A stretch of 64,000 bases of DNA from assembly GCA_030077755.1 (NCBI GenBank), contig JAQJZZ010000013.1:1178001-1242000 (forward strand), read 5' to 3'. The notes beneath the pieces were generated by a model that was not told the DNA's origin, did not search any database, and saw only the letters and a program-made list of their open reading frames with translations. A program made the position numbers and the translations under genes. The stretch is from Filosporella fistucella. Taxonomy: Eukaryota > Ascomycota > Leotiomycetes > Helotiales. This document shows positions 56,116 through 64,000 of the stretch, piece by piece; the stretch's first letter is position 1, and each line of letters opens with the position of its first letter.

Positions 56116-56208
56116 TGCCCGCTATAGGAATCGAACCTATAACCTCGTCATTGCTCTAGGAAATGAAGCATTTACTAGTGACGCGCTCTACCATTGAGCT
56201 AAGCGGGC
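56116..56208 (-). tRNA. tRNA-Thr (AGT) with intron
   Basis: Read on the minus strand. The acceptor GCCCGCT pairs perfectly with AGCGGGC, and discriminator A is at 56116. The D-arm is GCTC..GAGC. The anticodon stem CGTCA/TGACG encloses loop CT-AGT-A. A 21-nt intron (56152-56172) follows position 37. The T-arm is ATAGG-TTCGATT-CCTAT. Anticodon AGT (read as IGU) decodes ACU and ACC. Confidence 0.95.
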
Positions 56209-57435
56209 TTTTGGAATAATAATGATTTTCTTATTTAGTAATATAGTGTTGAAATCAAAAGTGATTCGATGTGGCCCAGGATGTGGGGTAAAGGGAATCA
56301 AATGCTCGCTCCCATAGGATGGAATTGAGAACGGTGCATCTAACCGAGCATCTCGGGATGACTTCGCTCCTTTGAGAATTTTAAAGCAGCGTTGAGTGCA
56401 TGGGATTTGAGTCTCAAGAATCTTGACATTCGAATGCGCACGTTAGCTATGCTACTTACTCTGGGAGATTCAAAACGAACGGCGGTCAAATCAACTGCAG
56501 CATGGCAGACGAAAGAGGGACTACGTTTGCATTGTGGGACTTGAGTAGGATGATTGTTCAAGACATCGGCATGTATATATCTGTGACAAAATACGACATT
56601 AAACATCTTGTCTTCTTGGAGAATCCAGTGGTAATCGAAGATTAATCATATGGTTCTTCATATTGCTCCATGATCTTTGTCGAAAGCTAGTTGCAGCCAC
56701 GTCTTATATGTACGCCGAGAACGATGTCCACGATGTTGAGGAGCAATGAGACTATTAGGATTCCTTCGGATTTAGCAGCAAGCCTAAAACCTCTCGCAAT
56801 ATTAATAGTCCCGGATTGTCTAGCTTTAATTGGTGTCAATATCTCACGCAAAACTGTTCGGGAATCTTGTTGGTAGTCCTTGAAGCAGTAATCGAGTCTT
56901 TAGTTGTCAGGCGTAGGCAAAATGAAGCTCATCGAAGCGGGGTTGAAGATACCTAGGTATCATGGAATAGCACGCGAATTCTGTGAGATGTAAATGAAAG
57001 ACCTGGATATGGGCTAGTCTGCAAAGTGAGAACGATACCACTTGGATAGTCAACATTTTCAAGATTTCACTAGTCTGTCACTACTTGGTCTTGGTCATTT
57101 CGCATTGAACATACCTACCAGAGTATTTCAATGGGATTTCCCTCTAAGATGAAGCAATTGGGCGACTGAAGATTGCCCTTCGAAGCCAGTCGTCATGTTT
57201 TCGATTCCAGGCAACTACACAAATGTCATAACTTTTCAGGTTACACTTCGGGTAGCAACCCGCGTCTCTCAGTCCAACGAGTTATCTTGCAAGCAACTCA
57301 TGTATTAGACACAAAAACAGGCGAAATATCAGCGATGTAGTAGCAGGCTTTGTGATCAAAGGTCGTTCTTCAAGTTTATGTACACATATATCCCACAAAC
57401 ACATATCCCAGTGTCCCGCATCTCCTGATAACTTT
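56209..57435. other. Intergenic, no supported gene
   Basis: About 1.2 kb. Only short frames; no RNA gene seen. Confidence 0.45.
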
Positions 57436-58207
57436 CTATGGTCCATGATGAGAGTAGATTTGTCGTTTTCGGAGATGGACGGGTGTTTCGTTTGCGGGTG
57501 TATCAGGAATGACCTTCTCGATTTTCTGTGCATCTTGTCAGTATTCGATTCGGTAGAAGTAAGACAAGTGGAAGTCTATACCAGATTGTCAAAGACACAC
57601 TTATTGAGCTTCCATTCTTGCGGCCGGCATTGCCAAAGCTGCTGGTTGTTGTTGTCTAGGCACTGCCAGTGCTTGCGAAATTCTGTGAGACAGTGTTTGT
57701 TGACATCCTCAATTCTGCAGGGCCCCAGAGTTAGTATAAATGTTTCCTCCAGTCCTCAAACCCAAGCCTGAGCTGCCCAGCGGCCTGTCGGTGACGGAAT
57801 TTTCGGCCGCAAGCCGCCAACCTCTTGCTGCTCCCATTCCCATTGTCTCCCCTCTGATCTCGTACTATGACCCCCCCAGAAATAATGGTACTCACACGCT
57901 TCTTGCACATCTTGTGACCCTTCTGCCCTCCTTCATACACTCCACCTCTCCCTTCCCCGCGTTCTCGGTCTTGCATTGCATGAAATCATCATTGTATGGC
58001 TTGCATCTTGCTCCAATGAAGAAACTAGCAGATAAAAGAGGAGCTGAACTGCTGCCAATCTCGGTGACAGGTGGGATCTCGGCGGGAAGAGGTGTGGTGT
58101 CAATGAGGGTGGTTTGATTGAATCTGCCATTGCGCATAATTAGTACAGAATGGAGAATAAATAAAAAGGCGAAACATAAGTACACACCTCGCTGGTCTGC
58201 TTGCCAT
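57436..58207 (-). CDS. NDUFA8: Complex I subunit NDUFA8 (20.8-kDa type, CHCH)
   Basis: Assembled by hand: exons 58207..58188, 58123..57896, 57714..57582 and 57525..57436, giving 156 residues. It is an accessory subunit of NADH:ubiquinone oxidoreductase on the intermembrane-space side. Four CX9C pairs are present in order: CKPYNDDFMQC, CMKEGRRVTRC, CLTEFRKHWQC and CRPQEWKLNKC. This double twin-CX9C pattern is imported and oxidised by Mia40. The N-terminal FNQTTLIDTTPLP and C-terminal PVHLRKRQIYS segments are family-typical. The first exon is 20 nt. Intron 2 is unusually long (181 nt). Presence of this gene rules out yeasts that lack complex I. Confidence 0.95.
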
Positions 58208-58648
58208 TGTGCATGTATCGTCCCAGAACAAGAACTATTGTGGTCGTCTCAATTGGTAGCTTGGGCAGTTGAGGGAGCTTGAATGGAGGTCAGCTTTCCA
58301 GGAACGCGAGGGTATTGATTGGCTGGTAGCCGAGAACTTTTGTTCTGAGTCCGATCGTGAGGGCTTCAAAAGCGCGACAACAAAGGTACTAACCCGCGCC
58401 CCTGCGAGTCTGCATTACATCATTGCAGCTTTTTCAGAGTCTGTTTGCATGAGCTCTATCAAGTTCTGCTCTGAATTTGTTTAGGCTTGTGGCCTCGCGA
58501 AGTCGATAATTTCGCTGCACGATCAAGATCCTTTGAACGCGTCCAGGCAGTCGAAGCTCACTGTCGCATCATCAGCATCTCAAAGGACCTCTTGAAACAG
58601 CAACAATCGAACTTTAGACCACCAGATTCGACACCGCAATCCTCCACC
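58208..58648. promoter_or_regulatory. Divergent promoter region NDUFA8 / NUP57
   Basis: 441 bp between the two start codons. The NUP57 frame is open from 58487, but the first ATG is at 58649. Confidence 0.45.
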
Positions 58649-60138
58649 ATGTTTGGTGCTTCTTTGAGCCAGAACAAACCTGCGGGCAGCCTCTTTGGCT
58701 CCACGCTTAATCCTCCAGCCCAGCAATCCGGCGGGGGACTCTTTGGCAACCTGGGGACAACTAATCAGCAAAACCAGCAACAAGGATCAAGTCTGTTTGG
58801 GAATACACAGCAGAACCAACAGCAACAGACGGGAGGGCTCTTTGGCCAGAGCACTCAAGCGCAACCTCAGCAACAAGCTGGAGGACTTTTTGGTAACTTG
58901 GGCCAAAGTACACAGCAAAACCAACAATCAGGAGGACTGTTCGGGCAGGGTACACAGCAGAATCAGCAACCTGGAGGATTATTTGGGCAGAGTACTCAAC
59001 AGGCTCAACAACAAGGTGGAGGGCTCTTCGGTGGTGGCCTGGGACAAAATAATCAACAAAACCAGGGCAGCAGCTTATTTGGCGGACTCGGTCAAAATAC
59101 CCAGCAACAACCACAACAATCTAACCAGCAGTCGAGTGGTAGTGGTTTGTTTGGTGGTTCTGCCTTTGGTCAATCCATACAGGCATCGAATCAACAAGGT
59201 CAACCTTTATGGCAGCAGCGCGATAACGGAGTACCTCGTAAGCTCATGCAGAGCATCTTTATGCCCATTTGACTAATATTTCACAGGCGAGAAAAGTGTC
59301 CCAGAACAAATGGTTACCGTCCTTGAGAAATGGGATATTGGTAATGCGAACTGTGTTTTCAAACATTACTTCTACAATAAAATCGAACCACAAGATGCTC
59401 CCTACTATCGACCTGGCCCTAATGAGGATCCAAAGGCCTGGGAAGAGGCGCTATCGAAAAAGCCGGGACCTGGATACGTTCCAGTCCTGTGTACTGGATT
59501 CGCTCAAATGGGTGAGAGAATCAAGATCCAGCAGCGGAGTCTGGCAACCTTCAATGCTCGTCTTCATGAGATCAATATCGCGTTGTCCAACATGATGCAG
59601 CAGCATGAAACGAATACAAGCATTCGAGCCATGGATGCTAGGAGAAAGCATATCGATTTGAAGCGTCGCTGTTTGGTGTTGGCAACGAAGGTCCAAGTGC
59701 TGAGGAATAGAGGCTACGCTCTCGGAGGGGATGAAGAAGACCTAAGAACAAAGTTATTGATGTTGGAGAAGAATGTCAATGATCCTGGTCTCGGTGCCAG
59801 AGGTGAAGAGATTTGGGCTAGAATGCTTACGGTTCAAGAGCGGGCACGGTTGTTGAAGAGTGAGATTGAGAAGGCTGGCAGATCATCTCCAGATATCCTG
59901 GACGAAGAGATGAGTCGACGGGCGAAAAAGGTAAGTCTTTTTGTGGTGTCGCAGAAGATGTGCTAATGCTTGCTAGATATTGGAAGACTACAATACGCAA
60001 TTGGTGCACCTCAAGACTGAGTTAGATTCGATTGCCAAGGAGTATATTGAGTGGGAGAAGGAACAAGGTCCAATGATTCCGAAGGTGAAGCCAGTCTCGA
60101 AAAATGATACCCAGGGCAGATCCCTACAATTTCGTTGA
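58649..60138 (+). CDS. NUP57: FG-nucleoporin Nup57 (Nup54 type)
   Basis: Exons are 58649..59237, 59287..59930 and 59977..60138 (introns 49 and 46 nt), giving 464 residues. Nup57 belongs to the central-channel trimer with Nsp1 and Nup49 and provides part of the permeability barrier. Residues 1-190 are Gln/Asn-rich with about ten GLFG/SLFG repeats. The structured part starts near 197 (EKSVPEQMVTVLEKWDIGNA), and the Nup54 family core GYVPVLCTGFAQMGERIKIQ is followed by long coiled-coil helices to the end. The third exon (ILEDYNTQLVHLKTELDSI) completes the last coil. Upstream frame is open, but MFGASLSQNKP is the natural start. Confidence 0.93.
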
Positions 60139-60655
60139 TGTATAGCGAGCGAAGGGGGAAAAGTACAAAAGCTGTATAATAAAAGATATGTACCATCAAT
60201 GACAAGAATGTCTTATAAGGACCACCAATGTTGAACCTCACCTAATGTGAAGCAATGTTTCTATGCTCAGCTTGGGGATGAAGGTCTAGTATCCACACCT
60301 GCTTACAGTGGCTCCATTTCTCACTAAATATGATTAGACAGACAGATCCGAATGACCAACTGTAAATCACGTGTTTATATTCTGCAACACCTCATTGCTC
60401 TCCTTTCCCAGCTTTTGATAGCTCCGGAGCCCGAGGGCATAAGTCAATGATTTCAGATCATGCGAAATTTTACAATCATTCTGCAAACAGAGAATGTTTA
60501 ACACCAATCCACTTTACTCATGCCCTTGAAGCGGCCAATGGTGAGTCACGCCGATTCATGAAGATGGGGTAACACAATTGCAAGCTTTCAACATCGCCTA
60601 TTCTGAACTCTACAATCTCAGGTTGATCTCCGTAGAATCACCATAACTTCTCACA
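60139..60655. other. Intergenic, upstream of GNAT gene
   Basis: About 520 bp, no supported gene. Confidence 0.45.
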
Positions 60656-61408
60656 ATGTACGATTTCGAGCCCAAGGGAGATGTGATTTCAGGCCCGCCA
60701 GCACTGGAGCCCAATGCCGACAATCTCATTCTCAAGGGTCAGCAAGTAACCCTCACGCCTCTCACCCTAGAACATTCACCAGCTCTATTCAAGAATCTTG
60801 GTGGTCTCGGGACAGAGCCTCTCTATACCTATCTTCCCGAAGGACCCTTCGAAAACCTCGCCGCTTTCACCGCTCATATGAAGAATCTCATCGAAGACCC
60901 AATGTTCTTTCCCATCACCATCACCACTACGTCCGACTCTCATGACTCAGTATCCGAACCATCTACAGCTAGATCAGAGAGCTCATCTCTCGTGGGCATC
61001 ATTTGCCTGATGAACATCGTACCCTCCCAGCGCCGGATAGAGATAGGTCACGTGCTATATGGTCCGAGTCTCCAGCGTACAACCGCTGCTACAGAAACTG
61101 TGTATCTCCTTATGAAATACGCATTTGAGGATCTCCATTATCTCAGAGTAGAATGGAAAGCCAATCAGTTGAACGAGCCAAGTACTAGAGCAGCACTGAG
61201 ATTGGGATTTGTGTTTGAGGGTGTGTTCAGAAAGCACATGATTATCAAGGGCAAGAGGCGAGATACTTGGTGGGCGAGTGTTGTGAATGATGAGTGGTTT
61301 GCTGACGGGGGTGTGAAAGGAGCCCTGGAGATGTGGCTGAATGATGAGAATTTTGACAAAGAAGGGAAACAGATCAGGAAGCTGGAGGATTTCAGAAAGA
61401 AAGCTTGA
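60656..61408 (+). CDS. GNAT-family N-acetyltransferase
   Basis: A single exon of 250 residues. It resembles fungal RimJ/RimL-type proteins: VTLTPLTLEHSPALF at the start, LYTYLPEGPFENL, then GIICLMNIVPSQRRIEIGHV as the core beta strands. The acetyl-CoA region TAATETVYLLMKYAFEDLHY and the C-terminal ALRLGFVFEGVFRKHMIIKG follow, with RDTWWASVVNDEW typical of the family. The acceptor substrate is unknown; small amines, antibiotics or protein N-termini are all found in the family. No targeting signal. Confidence 0.88.
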   Translation: MYDFEPKGDVISGPPALEPNADNLILKGQQVTLTPLTLEHSPALFKNLGGLGTEPLYTYLPEGPFENLAAFTAHMKNLIEDPMFFPITITTTSDSHDSVSEPSTARSESSSLVGIICLMNIVPSQRRIEIGHVLYGPSLQRTTAATETVYLLMKYAFEDLHYLRVEWKANQLNEPSTRAALRLGFVFEGVFRKHMIIKGKRRDTWWASVVNDEWFADGGVKGALEMWLNDENFDKEGKQIRKLEDFRKKA

Positions 61409-63082
61409 GGCATAGACTAGAAAAGCGGGCGAGGGATATTGAAGATAGAGCTACATCAGTTGCGTAGACTGTTTGTTATTCCTAGAAAATAAAGTTTACT
61501 GGCCATCCTTTAGTCCGTGGAGAATTCTCAGCATTCAGCACAGCCGAACTGATGAGTGCTCTGACCAAATTCAAAAGACATCTAATTCTTCAGGACTAGT
61601 CTGAATATGAGATATACCGTCGGCGGTCATGACTGCAGGCGAAGGAGATAGCAACTGAGAAATGCCGATTCTGATGTCGGTGTGAAAGAGAAGCCGGCTT
61701 CCGTCTGGGCTTCTAGTCACAAAGCATAAACGATATCATCAAAATGTAATCATAACGCTTCGTCGGATGAGAAGTATCGTTAGTTCGGAACTCTGGCTTC
61801 ATTCGTTTGAATTGCGTTCCGATACCCCAGATCTTCAGTACTAGCTGTCGATCTCGGAAATGTCCCAGAAGACGAACCGACTCGGTTCTCACATATGTGT
61901 CTGTGTGCAAGTAACTTTTCATCAGATGGCGCAAGTGATTAGTCGATATACGCTGGGCCAATAGCCTTTGTATCACATACTCTTTGCGTTGAACAACCGA
62001 ACCTCTTGGCTCAACTAAGGACGGATGTCAACGGCTATACGTTCATTCCACAAGTAATGTGGACTACAGCGTAAACGAAACAAAGTGTTCATCAGAGAAA
62101 CACGAAGCAAGCGCCATCCGAGCATATTGTCGCAATTATCCCGTCCGAAAACTCTCTCGCTCATTTCCCGACGAAGATCGGAATTCGTAACTTGAGCGTT
62201 CCGTGGTGATTCAGATGATCTCGTTATATGAACAGCGGATGAGGAGTTAAAACAGGAAACAAGCCCGAAGCGTTTCATTCAGCCAAGTGTTGTCCGAACT
62301 TTCGGATTGAGGGATGCTGTGAACGGGAGGGCTCTCATCCACGAGTGTCATGAAGTTTGATTCAAATTTCTCCATGAAGTTGAAGAAATATACCCTGTAC
62401 AGTAAGCAACGGAGTTGGAGGTGAGAAATGACCTCATGGGTATTGGCATGGTGCAGATCATATCTCATGATTGCGGTGAAAGTTGAGCTTCCAGCCACCC
62501 TTCTCAAATTCACGACACCAATCCATTCTCATGCCACCCGAGATCACCGACTAATAAATAACCTTATTCCTCAGAGCCTCTGTCCCTGTTTCGTTCTCCA
62601 TGCGAGGATCAAAAGCTTGTTGGGACGGAAACCTAAAAGTGATCTCAGGCGTTTATTGTTTCGTTTCTTCTCAAATCACCCGAGCGCATGAACCATAATG
62701 ACCTCACAACCACTCTCATCTTGTCGTATTCTTTTCCTTACAAGCAACTTCGTTGCAAATTCAACGTGTAAAGCTTCCTTCCAGATGTTTTGGATCGTCA
62801 GGAACATGTTGGGCATGAAATAATGCGAACGTGAGTACGACTACGATGTCCTGTCGAATCTCGTTCGCTCTGATGTTTCCAGGTCCGAAAGTATCGTGAG
62901 AAAATGAGTAGTCTGGACGATTGGTGAGCGCATTGAGAAGTTTCTAGGAGAGTGAAAGAATGTATAAGACTTGTGATGATTCCGTCGTAAGTCTCTCATC
63001 ATCAGCTCAAGATCTTCTGTTAATCATCCAATCTAATCTTCATCCATCTCCAATATCAACCCTCCATCCGCCAATAATCAAT
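61409..63082. other. Region of about 1.7 kb without a clear gene
   Basis: Several adjacent minus-strand frames of about 87 codons (61713-61976, 62015-62278, 62247-62513) are noted as a possible decayed coding stretch, but no family is recognisable. The part before 63083 is promoter of the secreted protein. Confidence 0.35.
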
Positions 63083-63665
63083 ATGTTCAAAGCAGCATCG
63101 ATCATCCTGCTCCTTGCACTTCTCTCTCCCACTCTCTCAGCACCGGTGGATCTAGTCTCGGCTCGAACTCCTTTTCTTCCGTCAACCTTGGTCAGCCGAG
63201 AAGCCTGTTCATCAGACGTGAAGGCATTGGTCTCAGGGATCAACAAGAACATTGCTGTCCAAAAGGACGAGGCCGCTCAGAACAAAATCATTCAGAAAGT
63301 GCTCGCCGCAGACACAATAGATAAGTCTGATTTCGACAGCGCGAAAAGCAAACTTGTCGATATCGTAAATAAGGGAATTGGTATCCGTGAAAATAATCAA
63401 GCAATTCTCCCATCTGGCAACGCAGCCGCCGATGGGTTGAAAAAGGTCGCTACGGCACAGAAGGGAGAGCTGAAACTGGCTCAAGGTTTGACCGGAAAGC
63501 CAGACACTGATAACCCGAACCTGGACAAGTTGGCTACCATGTTTTCGGGAGGTATCAAGCAGAATCAACAGAATGCAAAAGATGTAAGCATTTGAATCCT
63601 GGTGTTGTCAATTGGGAAGTGGCTGACATTTTTAGGCTGCAAGTGGATGTACGATTGACAACTAG
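63083..63665 (+). CDS. Small secreted protein
   Basis: Exons are 63083..63583 and 63636..63665 (52-nt intron), giving 176 residues. The N-terminus MFKAASIILLLALLSPTLSA is a clear signal peptide. The mature part is Lys/Asp/Ala/Asn-rich and predicted helical, with just two cysteines: one after REA near residue 41 and one in the last exon (SGCTIDN). They could form one disulfide closing the protein ends. Without splicing, the second Cys is lost. No enzyme motif. It resembles small secreted proteins of plant-associated and saprotrophic fungi, so an effector-like or cell-surface role is possible but untested. Confidence 0.78.
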
Positions 63666-63887
63666 ACTATTGGTGGTTGATGTGTAGCAGATGCTGAAGA
63701 TTAGATGATGGTGTTGAAGGTGTTTGCTCGAAGATGTAACATACCTTTGTATTCTTTATAGAGATTCTTCGATGATGTGGAAGGAATTGGCTTGTAGCGG
63801 ATAGTTTATAAATATAAAAATCAAAGGTTCAATTGCAGTCCGTACACCTTGTTACGGAAAACTGCAATCACGCTCCTAAGTCGAGAT

Positions 63888-64000
63888 TTAGGAAGCCTTC
63901 TTGAACTGAGCTCCTCCATCGCCAGTCAGATTGTTCGTGTGCATTCCTCGACTGGGAATATTTTCACATCTCCGGACCTTAAGGCTAGCAGAGAATATTC
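63888..64000 (-). CDS. C-terminal end of an unidentified gene, partial
   Basis: On the minus strand a frame is open from the window edge to TAA at 63890-63888, about 37 residues, ending NNLTGDGGAQFKKAS. The ending reads like natural protein, but it is too short to assign, and part of it could be intron. Confidence 0.35.
   Translation of the reverse strand, partial: IFSASLKVRRCENIPSRGMHTNNLTGDGGAQFKKAS

Noticed and set aside
1..64000. CRISPR arrays, operons, ribosome binding sites, rRNA genes
   Set aside because: The sequence is eukaryotic nuclear DNA. I saw no regularly spaced repeats and no 5S, 18S or 28S segments.

Overview
This window is nuclear DNA of a filamentous ascomycete. The evidence is short GT..AG introns (mostly 44-140 nt) in nearly every gene, dispersed intron-containing tRNA genes, fungal-specific families (Zn2Cys6/Fungal_trans regulator, 2EXR, Erg6, Ssk1, Tom5, Mzm1), and a complex I subunit, which excludes Saccharomyces-type yeasts. 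The style of the proteins suggests Leotiomycetes/Helotiales, but that is an impression and was not tested.

Layout. 0-10 kb: an uncharacterised partial gene, a gene with a STAND-type N-terminal domain plus a ubiquitin-like C-terminus, ERG6 diverging from the splicing factor SLT11, the mitochondrial LYR protein MZM1 diverging from a small basic orphan, and the ribosome-associated J-protein ZUO1. 10-20 kb: tRNA-Leu(AAG), a ketopantoate reductase ending in SKL, a convergent DUF1445 protein, and two low-complexity orphans. 20-26 kb: a 6-kb stretch without a recognisable gene except one small ORF built of two diverged tandem repeats. 26-33 kb: a HAL4/SAT4-type kinase followed by the SSK1 response regulator, two stress-signalling genes in tandem. 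33-38 kb: GCV2 (glycine decarboxylase P-protein) diverging from TOM5.

38-54 kb looks accessory: a Zn2Cys6 regulator, a disrupted Dal5-type MFS transporter, a 2EXR protein, a 3.68-kb decayed TIR transposon and an orphan. The transposon has nearly perfect 59-bp inverted ends and a TA target duplication. Inside it are a Tc1/mariner-type transposase relic on the + strand and a convergent second reading frame of roughly 600 codons, whose stops almost all look like mutated Gln/Trp codons. A 191-bp solo LTR with a 5-bp target duplication sits inside the transposase relic. The pattern looks like RIP-type C-to-T decay followed by a younger LTR insertion. 54-64 kb is core again: an RNPS1-like SR protein, tRNA-Thr(AGT), complex I NDUFA8, nucleoporin NUP57, a GNAT acetyltransferase, a small secreted protein, and the 3' end of a further gene.

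Several genes are split into exons too short for simple ORF scanning (MZM1, TOM5, NDUFA8, the zinc-cluster exons of the regulator). I assembled these by hand from splice sites and family conservation. All exon joins given here preserve phase, but none has transcript support. Functional themes are mitochondrial biogenesis and metabolism (MZM1, TOM5, NDUFA8, GCV2), RNA processing (SLT11, RNPS1-like) and osmotic/ion stress (HAL-type kinase, SSK1). I see no biosynthetic gene cluster, CRISPR array or rRNA gene.
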